DNA of 64,000 nt from Agapanthus africanus (GCA_030015575.1 CM057344.1:590496410-590560409), one strand, 5' to 3'. Positions 24,545 through 36,474 are shown, counted from the first letter of the stretch. Translations and numbers: made by a program. Notes: a model not told the origin generated them from the sequence alone.

Positions 24545-26774
24545 TGTTAGTTATATGTATGCCCTAGAGGCCATTACTATACATAGGATGTATATTGTAG
24601 TGGATGCTGGGACATATATAGGGAGGACTTTCTTGCTCGACATGATAGTATGCTATCTGGTTGATCTTTACCTTAACGTGTATACTTATTATCTCTCTGT
24701 TACATGTTGGTAAAGCCCTTAGGATGTGTGCTTGACTACCTGGACTATGATGCGGATCATACTAGTGGGGACATGGTAGTCCATAAGTACATCCTTCAAA
24801 GTCCCTTATCGAGGGTGTATCGAGACGGGGCATCGATATACCAGAGTAGACTAGCGTATACCTTCTCGACCCATACAGATGGGCGATGGATGATCCCATA
24901 TCTATTGGTGTTTGACATCAGAGATGATATACGGGTGCTCAGTAGAGACTGGGTACACTGGACGGACTCGCCGAGAACTCCCAGATGGTATTATACCTCA
25001 CGTCAGATGGCAGTTCTCTGGTGACACTGGTACAGAGTAGTCTGTTGACCCGAGATCGTCATAGAGTCTTGTGTGGTTCCCACTATGCTTTGATTTCCAT
25101 CTTACCACGTCCAAGAGGGCGTGCAAAACGGTGGTTTTTGGGTACAGTCCCGAGTCACATGGAGGCAATGAGCGATAGGAGGGGATTCGTCTCTCACGGT
25201 ATAGGGAGTTGATGTTGCGCTGTGTTCGATTGGCTATAACAGGAAATCCCTGGCCAGGGTTGCTGAGATTTACTGGTAAGTGTTACCAGTAGTTTCTCGA
25301 ACAGTTATAGACCTCATATCGACACGACTTATCGAGCTATTGGGGTCTGACGTTTACCACCCCTAGGCGAGATATGCGACATATCAGACGATCAGACCGG
25401 ACTGTACGGTAGTGTTACTGGTCGGATTCACTGGAGTGTGAGCGGGCTTGCTCGTCGATCTTCAGATCGCTCAATACCCGGGTGGCCGTTACGTTTAGCA
25501 GACCGCTTGCGGCTTGTGGATGTTTGATATGATCATCATCCGCTGCCGGCGTATTGACAAGTCTTTAGAGTCCTACACAGAGGTTTCCTGGCTCAAGCGA
25601 AACGAAATAGGAGCGCATATGAGATATGTGCGGGACCGAGAATAATGCGTGTATGTGATGCCGCATTCCATTCTCGCGATGAATGTATCGGAAAGGTTGT
25701 ATGCGATATAACCTAGTTATCGATTCAAGCGTTGATTCGATAAGCCGATACATTGAATACTAGTCGGTTGTGTGCGACATGACCGGATCATTGAATCAAG
25801 TATTGATTTAATGATTTAATGCATAATTATATATTTGATATGTTACTTTGCACTAACTAGTATTGGTTCACTTTAAACGGATTTTCTCACTTGGATTGTG
25901 CACATTGTATATGTGATATATTTTTGTGCACTTGTATGTATCATGTTTGATGATGCATGCTAACTTGTGTTTTGTGTGAAGATTAAACCATGGTTGTGAG
26001 AGTGGTTAGGGTTTTATTTTCCATTACTTATTTATTCATTTATTTATTTGTTTATACATTTTGGAAAATAAATGGAAAAGAGAAAAGAATGGTGGCTTTA
26101 TTTGTTCTTTAGTTGAAGCTTCATGAAGCTTTGATCAAGTCAACCATTCTTATCTCATCCTTAACCCTAACCATTCCCACTAACCCTAGTTTAGTCTCTA
26201 CACTTGACCATGGTTAATTTTATGATAAGAATTCATTTTCTTTTCTTTTTCAATTAACTTATCATAACAATTTCCTTCTTCTTCTTCATTTCTTCAAGTG
26301 AAGAAAGCTTGCCTCCATCAATGGCAAGTGATGAAAAAGAGTGAGAAATCCAAATCTAAAGTCTACCCACTTCCTATTTCTTCATCCTCTACCTCTTGCC
26401 AAGTAGTAGAGTGTGTTTTCTTCACAAGTTTCTTGACTTGGTGAAGTCGGAGCTTGATTTAGCGATGCCTCGACGTAGATCATCTTCGGAATGGACATCG
26501 ACGACCTAGCTTGCCCATTCTCCGACGAAGCCGACGCTAGAGCCCGGATTTGATTTGGACAGCGGAGAGGACTTCGTTGCGGAGCTATGGAGGTGGAGCA
26601 CTGGATCTACAAAGGTTGTATTTCCGTATCTCATAGTTAAGTGTTAACTAGTTAGCTTTTTCGCCTAGTTTTCTAGCAAACGATCCGTAGTCGGGTCTCT
26701 CGGCACTTAGATTTTTTAAAATTGGCATGTTCGATGCCTTGTGAGACCTCCTTAGGGTGCCTAGGAACCCTACA
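24545..26774 (+). repeat. 3' LTR of copy B (2,230 bp, complete)
   Basis: It runs from TGTTAG to CCCTACA and is followed by the target duplication AACTC. The palindrome pair lies at 25717-25743 and 25788-25814; in the second the central GTG has become GTA. This LTR defines the complete end that LTR1 has lost. Confidence 0.9.
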
Positions 26775-27131
26775 AACTCCCGAGTTGTCCCAAAGCTAAG
26801 ATGACACAAAGTGAAATCTGGGACAAATCAAACAACACCATGAAAACGAGCTCCAAACAAAATACAAAAACCGGCGGCGCCGGCCATATCCCCGATCTTG
26901 CTGGGCTAACTTTGATGAAATGTTCTCGTTTTCATTGTGTGTCTCTATCTAGTCTAGATGAAGCTTCTGCACTTGTTTAAAATTTTTTTAAAGATCAAAA
27001 TTTTTTTGACAGAAACTGGGTATTCAAATGTGGTTTTCGGTTTTTGAAACTTAAGCATTGTCAAACACTAGTTTATGGTGTTTGGGTTGCTCTGATACCA
27101 TGTTGGGATCCGGCGCCCACTCGTCAAACAC
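26775..27131 (-). mobile_element. Copia copy Z, primer-site end right of copy B
   Basis: Read on the minus strand, an LTR end (ggcgccggatcccaaca, plus positions 27101-27117) is followed by the primer site and about 310 bp of leader, up to the AACTC next to copy B. Only some 30 bp of the LTR remain; then sequence of the gypsy element begins. No ORF is seen. Confidence 0.7.
27089..27100 (-). other. Primer binding site of copy Z, initiator-Met tRNA type
   Basis: The minus strand reads TGGTATCAGAGC directly after the LTR end cccaaca. Confidence 0.85.
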
Positions 27132-27140
27132 TAGTTTTAG

Positions 27141-27526
27141 TACCTTAAGGAAGGAGGAGGCACAGAACCCCTAATTTTTTGAGAGAGAGAAAAAGTTGTT
27201 TTTGATTTTTTCATCATGTTGCCTTTATAGGCTACACACTTTATATATAGCCCCTTGGGCTTTGCTAAATGGCATTTGTGCCACCCCATGCCTTATGTGC
27301 TTATTTCTTTTTGCACATAAGCTATGGGGTTTACAAAATTTTGGTTTTTTGCCCATTTTACATACATTTATTTCTAAAAATTACATTTAGACTAATTTAT
27401 TGCATCCTTTTTGGCATGGAGACGGCCTCTTCCATGCTTGGTCTTGACTTAGGCTTGGGCCCACTTAGCTTGGGGTTGACCTTGGTTTTGACTTGGTCGA
27501 TCGGGGTGAAACTTTTGACCCCAACA
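27141..27526 (-). repeat. 3' LTR of gypsy G, first 385 bp only
   Basis: On the minus strand it opens TGTTGGGGTCAAAAG after the polypurine tract and matches 38150-38538. About 860 bp of the LTR seen at the right end are missing. The sequence passes into the LTR end of copy Z near 27131-27141. Confidence 0.85.
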
Positions 27527-27545
27527 AATTGCTCCCATCAATACA
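27527..27545 (-). other. Polypurine tract of gypsy G
   Basis: The minus strand reads ttgatgggagcaatt just before the LTR start TGTTGGGG. Confidence 0.7.
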
Positions 27546-27628
27546 TGCGCACTACATATATGGGTCGTGTGCATGAAATTTATGGATCTTCTTTCGCATG
27601 GAGGTTGACTTGATTTGGCTCCCGTTTT

Positions 27629-28070
27629 GACGACGTGGAGGTCGATGCTTCCCTTTTCGCAACGTGGACGGTCGATGCTGCTATATTTGCGACTTGGACG
27701 GTCGGTGCTGCCCTTTTCGTGATGTGGACGGTCGGTGCTGCCCTTTTACCGACTTGGATGGTCGGTGCCGTCTTTTTTGCGACTTGGACGGTCGGTGCTG
27801 CCATTTTAGCGAATTGGATGGTCGGTGCTGCCATTTTTGCGATTTGGATGGTCGGTGCTGCCATTTTTGCGATTTGGATGGTCGGTGCTGCCCTTTTAGC
27901 GACTTGGACGGTCGGTGCTGCCCTTTTTGCGACTTGGACAGTCGTTGCCGCCATTTTTGTGACTTGGACGGTCGGTGCTTCCCTTTTAGCGACTTGGATG
28001 GTGTTGCTGCCATTTTTGTGACTTGGATGGTCGGTGCTGCTTTTTTACCAACGTAGACGGTCAGTGATTT
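27629..28070 (-). repeat. 30-bp minisatellite in the 3' region of gypsy G (about 14 units)
   Basis: Units follow the form gcgacttggacggtcggtgc plus tgccctttta, each 30 bp except one of 27 bp near 27990. Because 30 is a multiple of three, several frames on both strands stay open (for example 128 and 130 codons on plus, 124 and 110 on minus) with ten-residue periods. They have no start context or known domain. I treat it as a non-coding tandem repeat after the integrase gene. Confidence 0.9.
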
Positions 28071-28304
28071 GATTTGACTTGCTCCTCTTTCTGCGGTGTC
28101 AGGGTTGAAGTTGACTTGCTCCGCTTTCTACGGTGTCAGGGTTGATTTGTTTGATTTGATTTATATTGGGAGTTCCCTACCCGTCCAGCGGGACTTTTGA
28201 GCTTGGAAGCACTACCGGGTGGGACATTAAATTGATCTGTTTGATTTTTGCCTTGTTTGGCAGGACTTTTGAATTTGAGAGGAACTTAGAATTGGGATTT
28301 TGTT

Positions 28305-28615
28305 TGGCATCAACATTGCTGCACTGGAATAATGCCAGGAGCAACTCATCATTTGCTCTAAGAGGACTTGGGATTTGGTTTTTGGGTCGGCATCGGCATT
28401 GCTGCACTGGAATAATGCCAGGAGCAACTCATCATTTGCCCCGGGAGGACTTGGGATTTGGTTTTTGGGTCGGCATCAGCATTACTGCACTGGAATAATG
28501 CTAGGAGAAACTCATCATTTGCCCTGGGAGTACTTGGGATTTGGTTTTTGGGTCGGCAGCAGCACCGCTAACAATGAAGCGTTGTGCCAGGAGCGACTCA
28601 TCATTTGCCGTTACC
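28305..28615 (-). repeat. 83-bp tandem repeat, about 3.5 units
   Basis: The block gcactggaataatgcc starts at 28321, 28404 and 28487; a fourth, diverged partial unit ends near 28610 with cgactcatcatttgccg. It lies in the 3' region of gypsy G. ORFs here are repeat artefacts. Confidence 0.85.
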
Positions 28616-28631
28616 CGTTGGGGAGCGATGG

Positions 28632-29030
28632 CTTAGGAGAACGGGTTTAGATCTCTATCACCTAAGGCTTTTCAATTTTATGAGCCGTAAGGGTATCATA
28701 AAAGCATTTTCTCCCTATGAGTCGAGAGGATCTCGCAGGTGTATTTCTCCCTAGGAATCGTGGGGATTCCTAAGTGTGTTGCTCCTTTGTGAGTTGTAAG
28801 GATCTCACGCGGGGATTTTCTCCTCACAAGGTCGAGAGGACTTTGCGAGTGTATTTCATCTCTTTTTCACGAGTTTGCGCCCTTTTGGGTTTTCCCAAAC
28901 TCGCCGGCAGTCCTGTTGTTTTTACTCACGGAGCCCTTTCGGGTTTTCATCCGTTCCCGTTTTGCTTGTGAACATACCATTTTTTACTACATTGGCGGGT
29001 CTTCATCGCTGGTGGGACTTTAAATGTAGT
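28632..29030 (-). repeat. Run of about nine hairpins in the 3' region of gypsy G
   Basis: Successive inverted repeats with different stems: CTTAGG/CCTAAG (28632, 28661), TTTTATGA/TCATAAAA (28676, 28696), TGAG/CTCG (28718, 28732, weak), TAGGAATC/GATTCCTA (28752, 28765), GTGAG/CTCAC (28789, 28804), CTCACAAG/CTTTGCGAG (28823, 28841, imperfect), CGAGTTTG/CAAACTCG (28870, 28896), ACGGA/TCCGT (28928, 28950), ACTACATT/AATGTAGT (28986, 29023). Several loops share a cgagagga-like sequence, and the spacers share tatttctcc. Confidence 0.65.
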
Positions 29031-29152
29031 CTTGCCGGTAGGACTTGGGAGAGATATAGGTCGTTTATGCCCGTGGATTTTATACGATTTTACAGGATGT
29101 GTGATCCAGACCGTAGGGCCGGTGTGCTCAATTTGCCTGCGACTTGGAGCAT

Positions 29153-32100
29153 TCACGCGCAGTATTTCTTGAGGTATCGGCTATTGATGGGTGGCATGGG
29201 ACTTTCTTCCTCGACATTTATCAGCTGGTAGGATCCTCCATTAAACACTTTCTCGATTACGTAAGGTCCTTCCTAGTTTGGCTCGAATTTTTCCTTGGCA
29301 TGTCGATTGGGTATGATCGGTCTTTTGAGGACAACACCAATTCGCCTTTCTTAAAAGCACGGAGGCGGGTCATCTTATCATAGGCCCGTGATATTTGGGC
29401 TCGGTACAGCTCCAGATTTTTCTGTACTGCGAGCCTCTTTTCTTCGAGGGAGTCGAGCTCTTCGAGCCGAAGGAGGTCGTTTTCCTCCTCCATCAACTCG
29501 TGTTGGACGTCCATTCGTAGACTTAGAACTTCGACTTCGAGCGGGAGGATAGCTTCCACTCCGAAGAGTAGTGAGTATGGAGTGGACTGAGTTGGAGCGC
29601 GGTGCGTGGTACGATATGCCCACAACGCCTCGTGGAGCTTGAGATTCCAGTCTCTCTTGTTGGCTGAAGCATTTTTCCTCAGGAGCTTGCATAGAGTTTT
29701 ATGGAAGGCTTCGGCTAACCCATTGGCTCTTGGATTATAGATGGAGGAATATCTCCAGTCTATCTTGTGCTGAGTAGCGAACCTTGAGACTTTGAAGCTC
29801 TTGAAAGAAGGCCCATTGTCAGAAATGATACTTCTAGGTGTACCGAAGCGGTATAAAATATTATGCCGGAAGAATGTCAGAATATCTTTTGTCTTGACTT
29901 CTTTTAGTGGAACAGCTTCATCCCATTTAGAGAAGTAGTCAGTTGCGGCCAATATGAACCGGTGGCCTTTGGATGACTGAGGATCAATTGGACCAACTAT
30001 GTCGGTGTCCCAAACATCGAAGGGCAATGACGCCACCGTAGGATGCAGCGGATTGGGATCCTTATGAATGAAGTACTGTGAATTTGGCAGAGATGACACC
30101 TCTTCGCATGCTCTTCGCAATCCCTTATCATGGTAGGCCAGTAATACCCAAGCCGTTTAATTTGAAGCCGCATTTTGGGGCCAGATTGGTGAGCTCCACA
30201 GACGCCTGAGTGAACTTCTTTCATGACTTTTTGGGCTTCGGCCGATGACAGACATCTAAGCTAGAGTTGGTCATATGATCTGCGGTATAACATATTATTT
30301 ACAAATACGTATCTAAGAGCTCTCTTCTTCAGCTGAATCCTCGTAGATTTTCCTTCGGGCAGCTTGTCGTATCGGAGGTACTCTATGAAGGGTTCTCTCC
30401 AATCGAGCTCATCTTGGATGATCAGAGCTTCTTCGGCAGGATTGTTCTCTTGTTCTACGCTTCCTTCTTCACGCAAAGAGACCGGAGGTAGAATTTGTCG
30501 GCTTCTGACTGTTATCATAATTTCATCCATATCGGGATCAACTAGCTCCTTGGCTAAGCGAGCGAGTACGTCAGCTTTTCCATTCAACACCATAGGAACT
30601 CTCATTAGTTCAATATGGGTGAACTGTTTCATAAGCTCCACTACCCGACTTTTGTACCGAGCTAACTTGGGTTTGTATATCTTATAGTCGCCTCTCACTT
30701 GGTTGACAACAAGCTGGGAATCACCGTAGACTCATAGCCGAAGGATTTCCATTTTTATGGCGAGCTCTAGACCAGTTATCAGAGCCTCGTACTCAGCCTC
30801 GTTGTTTGTGCGAGGCTCGGTGAGAGCAAAAGAACGTTGTAGGGTTCCCATCGATGGCGTGATGAACACCAATCCTATCCCTGTTTTTATCTATGGGATG
30901 CTTGATTTGGTGGAGGTCCTAATTGATGAGGCTCCATCGAAGTAGAGCTCCCAACATGGCTCGTCTTCCTCGAGGTGCAGCACTTGTTCGTCGGGTAACT
31001 CGCAATTGAGCGGTGACCCTTCTGGTACAACATGAGCAGCAAGGAAGTCGGCGAGGGCTTGCCCTTTTACTACTTTATGAGGAGTATAGATTATGTCAAA
31101 TTCAAGTAGCATGATAGTCCATCTTGCCATTCTACTGGATAAGCTTGCTTTAGTTATTAAGTGTTTGAGCGGGTCGACCTTGGAGATCGGCATAACCCGA
31201 TGAGTGAGAAGATAGTTTCTTAGCTTTTTCACGGCAACTATCATGGCTAGGCACTGCTTTTCGATCGGGGAATAGTCATGTTGCGCCCTGACTAATATTC
31301 GACTGAGGTAGTAGAGGGCATTCTCTTTTCTCTCTTCATTGTTCTGGATGAGGAGTGCACCGAGTGACTCATCTAGCGCAGCATTATATAGGATCAACGG
31401 TTTATTTGGAATGGGAGCAGCAAGCACTAGAGGGTGCAGCAGGTACTGTTTGATATTTTCGAACGCTTTTTGACATTCGGCATCCCAGACAAAAGGAGCT
31501 CCTTTCTTCATGAGCTTTGAGAAGGGCCTGCATCTTCCCGATAGGTTCGAGATGAACCTTCGTATGTAAGCGAGCTTGCCTTGAAAGGATCTTAGCTGCG
31601 TCAAATTCTTCGGAGGAGGCATCTCTATGATGGCCTTTATCTTCGATGGGTCAACTTCGATCCCCCGATGTCGGACTATGAAGCCCAAGAATTTTCCTGA
31701 TGACACGCCAAAAGCGCATTTTAGAAGATTCATCTTCAGATCGTATCCCCTCAGTCTGGTGAAAACGGTCCTGAGATCTTGGATGTGATTGGCCTTGGCT
31801 TTAGTCTTGACAACCAAATCATCAACATAACATTCGAAGACTTTATGGATTAGGTCATCAAAGATATTGGTCATTGCCCTTTGATATGTAGTACCTGCGT
31901 TCTTTAATCCGAATGGCATCACCTTATAGCAGTATATCCCGATCAGGGTTCAAAATGCTGTGTATTTCTCATCCTCGGGCGACATCTTGATTTGATTATA
32001 TCCGGATGAGCCATCCATGAAAGTGAACAGCTCGTAATTTGAGGTATCGTCGACCATCATTTCCATGACCGGAAGCGGGAAATCATTTTTAGGGCATTCC

Positions 32101-34314
32101 TTATTGAGATCCCTGAAATTGATGCAAACTCGTATCTGCCCGTTCTTCTTTTTCACTGGGACGATGCACACGATCCAGTCTGCGTATTTCTCTTCCCTGA
32201 TAAAGCTGGCATCGATGAGTTTCTTGGTTTTCTCGATGACCTTTTCTTCCAGTTCCTTTCTCATTCTTCGAGGAGCTTGTTTGACTGTCTTAGCATCAGG
32301 AGATATAGCCAGCTTATGCATGGCCACTTCAGGGGAAAGGCCAGGTATTTCTTTGTACGTCCATGCGAAGCATTCGGCGAACTCATGCTGCAGGGCAACT
32401 ATCTGCTCTTTCATTTCCTCTGACAAGAGTGAACCGATGTAGGTCGGCCTTGGATTATCAGGCGTTCCCAAATTAATCTCGGTTAGCTCGTCGAAGGCTG
32501 CTTGTCCGCCATCTTCGAGCTCTCGAGGAGCTTCTTCTGGCTCGGCCATCTCGTCGTCATCATTTGACTTTTTGCTGGCTTCGCCAACATGGATCATGTA
32601 GCATGCTTTGGAATCAGGTTGATTGAAACCTATGCCCCGTCTATCTGGAATTCGTCCATCGATGAGTGCTCGGATTTGAGGCGGATGCCATAGCCCCTCA
32701 TAAAACTTCGCTTTGGATTCCGTTTGATATAACTGGCATCCACACTTTTTAAAATATTCCCGCATCTCGGGCGCATAATATCTGGGATTGAGGACGACTC
32801 TTATGCCTCTCTCATAGGGAAGGCACATGGTAGACAAATCGTCCGGATGCACAACAGGATTTGACCCATAAAATAGAATGCCCTTCTGTCCACTCTTCCT
32901 TCTGGGAATGTAGAAAGTTTGCAGTTGGTTCACGGTAGAGACCGACAATGCATCGAGCTCTTTGCACATTTGCTCCGGCACCCTTGTGACGGCTAGGGAT
33001 CCTTCCATAACTTCGAAGGTCTCTCTTAGGTTCACTTTTTGCATGAGAGTCCGATCTGCACAACTGTTACAAGACGGGTCCTCTTCTTCTGATTCTTCAG
33101 TGTCACTGCCTAAACGAGGGCGAATTTTGCTGTCGGATGGGCCTTCGATATCAGACTCGTCCATATCGCTACCAAGATGAGGGCAGTTTTTATGGACGGA
33201 CGGACTTCCAACGTCGGACTCATCAGTGTCACTGCTGAAATGCGGATGCACTTGGGGTTTTTTTGCTTTTGAAAGTGACAGCCGGCTCATATTTGCTTTT
33301 GAGTTTCGGGGCCATTCTGTCTTTGGTAAGCTGTGGCTCAGCACTTTGGAGGTTCACAAAGTACCGGGAATCTTCATATCGGACTTCATGCACACCGAAT
33401 GGCTGGATGTCTCCGTCAATGCGTCTTTATTCTCCATTTTTGGTATACTGCATGCACTGATGGAGAGTTGACGGAACAATGCTATAATCGTGATGCCATG
33501 GCCTTCCCAGGAGAATCTTATAGGACGTGTCGGCGTCGATCACGTATATCTCGGCTTCAGTTTGTAGGTCCCCGAACCTGATCGGCAGAGCTATGGATCC
33601 CAGAACTTGCTGGCAATTTTGATTGAAGCCTTGAATGACAATCTTTTTCCTTGACAGGTGTCGGATGTCCATTGGCAAACTCTTCAGAGTCTGCAAGTTC
33701 ATGATGTTCACTGAGGACCCTGGATCAATCAATATGCGATTAATCTGGTTTTCGTCGCTGTACCCTGTCACATAAAGCGGTCAATTGTGCTCAGCTGTTC
33801 TTAGTAACAGGTCTTCATCTTTAAATGTGACCGCGGTTGTATGCAGAGTGTACTGGGCTTCTTTCATATCAATTTCCGCAAAGCGAGCCTGATACCGCTC
33901 GGGGTTTTGTAGAGCGTGAATGAGAACATCTCTAAGCTCCTTAGATAGGACCAAGGCATTGTAGATGCTCAGGAGAGACGGAAGTTTTCGGAGATGAGCC
34001 AAGACATTATAGTCCACCGAGGAAGGACTCGAATTTTCATGAGCCAACTCTCCGCCATCTTCTTCATTAGCGACTTGTTTTTCCTTCCCTTTTAGGGTAT
34101 TGCCCTGATTTGGCGGTAGAGCCCTGCCGCTTCTGAGCTGGATTTGGTTGGCCTTTGTGGAGAACTCCTCGTCCTCTTCGGGAAAACAGAGTTCCTCCTC
34201 AGAGTCGTTGCCAAGATAGATGGCGTAGCAGGTCACTATAGGGATCTCTTCATTGAAGTCTTCTTCTAGCTCCTCCAGAATCTCAGCTGCTTCTACAGGA
34301 AAGAACTCCTTCAA
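29153..34314 (-). pseudogene. Gypsy G pol: PR-RT-RNaseH-aRNH-IN, broken
   Basis: Domains in order on the minus strand are as follows. Protease at 33771-33427 has IDPGSS and ILLGRPW. RT at 33344-30891 has FRDLN, FMDGSSGYNQI, MPFGLKNAG and YVDD at 31829-31818. RNase H follows it. A second RNase H, starting LYFDGAS near 30940, continues in another frame through NNEAEYEAL and GDSQLVVNQV to 30261. The integrase zinc finger at 30224-30080 has H5, H12, C43 and C46. The core at 30120-29257 has D40, D101 and E137 of that ORF. The C-terminal part runs in another frame to a stop at 29153. Several breaks are single in-frame stops (31950, 33781, 33427), and there is a likely frameshift in an A7 run near 33260. 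It was a long single polyprotein of Tat type. It is now non-functional, but little else is lost. Confidence 0.9.
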
Positions 34315-36241
34315 TTGAATTAGAGTTCTTTCCTTTTGTTCATAGTCTTCGAGGGAATCGATATATTTTTGAATAGTCGATCTCCCTGCAGACTCTTTTT
34401 CGCGTTGAGTTGCACTTTTCTTCTTCTTGAGCTTTTTGGATTTTGAGCCTGATTGAGCCGAATTGGCAGTTGGAATGGTGGGCTTCTTTTGCCCTTCCCA
34501 TTCTGTTCTGGGCTCTTCCGAAGCAGCTTTAGCATCTTCTTTGTCTTATTAGATATGTACATACTCCATGGAGGCCGCGGTGAGTTAGTTTCATTTCTCA
34601 GGGCAGCAGGTTCAGCTGTCTTCTCCCAGAAGGCTTCAGCTTCTGTCTGTATAAAGTTTGTGGTTGCAACTTGATTGTTCATCAACACACTCCTGGACAG
34701 CTCGATCTCTCCAGTCTTGTACTGCTTCTCGACCCAGTCTTTGAAGATATAGCAATCCTCGATCGCATGGCTCACTACTCGGTGGTACGGGAAATATAGA
34801 GGATTGTCGGTTATTTTTGCTTCGTGAGGTCTTTTCGACTCCGGCAATTGTAGACTGTTGTTCAGGGCATCTTTGAATATCTTTCGGACCTTGTCCTTCC
34901 TGAAAGAGTAAACCTTGTTCTTTTTCTCCTCTAGAGAAGGCCCTTCTCCTCCTAGCACTGGCTTTCGAGACCGGTTGGTTTTGGATTTCCCTGCCTTTCG
35001 CTTGTCTTCATTATCGGACACATTGAAGACATTGGTATTGCTGGAATTCCCGCTTCTACGGTTGTCGTCTCTCTTGCTTTTCTAAGGCTTGTTTCTCTGA
35101 GAGTCCGGGGCAGACTCTTGCTTCGAGCGTTCTAACATTTGAACTCTCTTGGTCAGCTCCTGAAACATCTTGAGGCCTGCTGTACACAAGAATGGGACCA
35201 TCCAATTGCTGAGGTTCCCAATGAGGAGGCTGACAGACTGGTCCTGCTCTAGCGGCGGTTCACACTTGACAGTGAGGTTGCGCCATCAGGCAATAAAGTC
35301 CGTGTTGCTTTCGTTGTTTCCCGGCTTAGTTCTCACAAGGTCAGCAATGGAGATTTTATCACTGACACTCATGAACCTTTGCCGAAACAGAGACTCCATT
35401 TGGGCAAAAGTAATGACGGACCTGTCTGGTATGCTCGCGTACCAGTCAAAAGCAACACTGGTCAGACTATTGAAAAACTGAAGAAGAATGAGCGCATCAT
35501 TGTCCCCTGTATTTCCGCACGACGCTTTAAAGTGGGCAACGTGCTGATTTGCGTTTCACATCCTGTCAAATCTTCCGAACTTGGGAATGACGTAGCCGCT
35601 TGAGAACTCGATCAGATCGTACTGTGCGGGATATGGCCGCCTACTACTGCCAATTTCTTTTTGAGCTTCGGCTTTGGCCACCAATGTTTTAACCTTGCCG
35701 GTGACCAAATCCATTATCCGATCTTATGTTAGCAGGATGGTGCTATCTGGGGCCAATGCGTCCCCAGAAGCGGAATGTGGACGGCTTTCATTCGGCTCGC
35801 CCAATTTTGGACCCAAAGGGATAGGCATCAGTTGCTTCGGGTTGTCATCACCCGGCTTATGAGTAGAGACTTATGCTTGATTGGGAGGCGCCCGAACAAT
35901 TTGAGCCATGAGCTCACAACGTTCGTTAGGTCGTCAGTTTTCGAATAGAGCTTGGCCATCTTTTTATCTTTGCTCCTGAGTTGTTTTCGAAGCTCTTGAA
36001 GCAGCTCTTGCTCTGCGGTCCTGGGGCGGAAAGTCGGCTCTTTCTTTCTGTCCGAACTTGACTCCACATGGACTGAAGGGTCCTTCTGCTTATCAGCCTC
36101 ATCGAGAGGGTTTTCATCATCTAGCGGAGGCGGCTGATCTTGGGAAACGACAACCACATTCAAGCCAGATTGGGCTTGGGATATGGTGGCCCTATCCTTG
36201 TTTTTGCTGCGCAAGTTGTCGCTATGACGCCCGCCCGCCAT
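33781..36241 (-). pseudogene. Gypsy G gag, broken
   Basis: An ORF at 36241-35828 starts MAGGRHSDN and has a charged, probably coiled-coil region (QELLQELRKQLRSKDKK). In another stretch, about 35481-35170, the minus strand encodes a Retrotrans_gag-like segment (AFDWYASIP, FRQRFM, EPPLEQ) with one stop. A further ORF, 35021-34320, contains a C-x(2)-H-like region around 34800-34740 (FPYHRVVSHAIEDCYIFKDW), typical of gypsy gag of this group. The ORF at 34314-33781 leads to the protease, separated from it by an in-frame TGA at a former CGA-like codon. Gag would form the particle and package the RNA; this copy cannot. Confidence 0.8.
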
Positions 36242-36474
36242 ATAGACTGTATGGATAACATATCCAGCCGTCTTTTCATTATTGGAAGTTGATTTTGCGG
36301 ACTGATGTCGTGGCCCTTCTTTTTCGGTAACGGGTAATCGACTGAAGGCGGCTGGCTTTACCGGGTTCTTGAATGGTGCTGGCGCTTCCTTTTTGGTTTT
36401 GCCCCACTGTTTTCACGCGACACAGAGCGCCTGATAGACTCTTGAAAAGACGGTGTCATACTTTCTCTGTTGGG

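Larger units (their letters stand above)
16598..26774 (+). mobile_element. Copia copy B: full-length young insertion with target duplication AACTC
   Basis: LTR1 (16598-18817), internal region and LTR2 (24545-26774) share one orientation. The 5 bp AACTC stand at 16593-16597 and again at 26775-26779, an intact target duplication. Comparing the LTRs by eye I count 11 substitutions and one 1-bp indel in about 2,220 bp, mostly C/T or G/A changes. This is about 0.5 percent and implies a recent insertion, unless gene conversion has occurred. LTR1 lacks its last 13 or so bases and no primer site follows. The coding region is heavily decayed. The target was the leader of copy Z. Confidence 0.9.

Noticed and set aside
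27580..28056. Four overlapping ORFs of 110-130 codons on both strands with ten-residue repeats
   Set aside because: They are all readings of the 30-bp minisatellite, with no start context, no domain and equal openness on both strands.
27629..28070. CRISPR-like array of 30-bp repeats
   Set aside because: Units are directly adjacent with no unique spacers, and the setting is a plant retrotransposon.
30364..30687. Plus-strand ORF of 107 codons, and those at 32065-32442 and 35170-35481
   Set aside because: They are shadows of the gypsy gag and pol genes on the minus strand.
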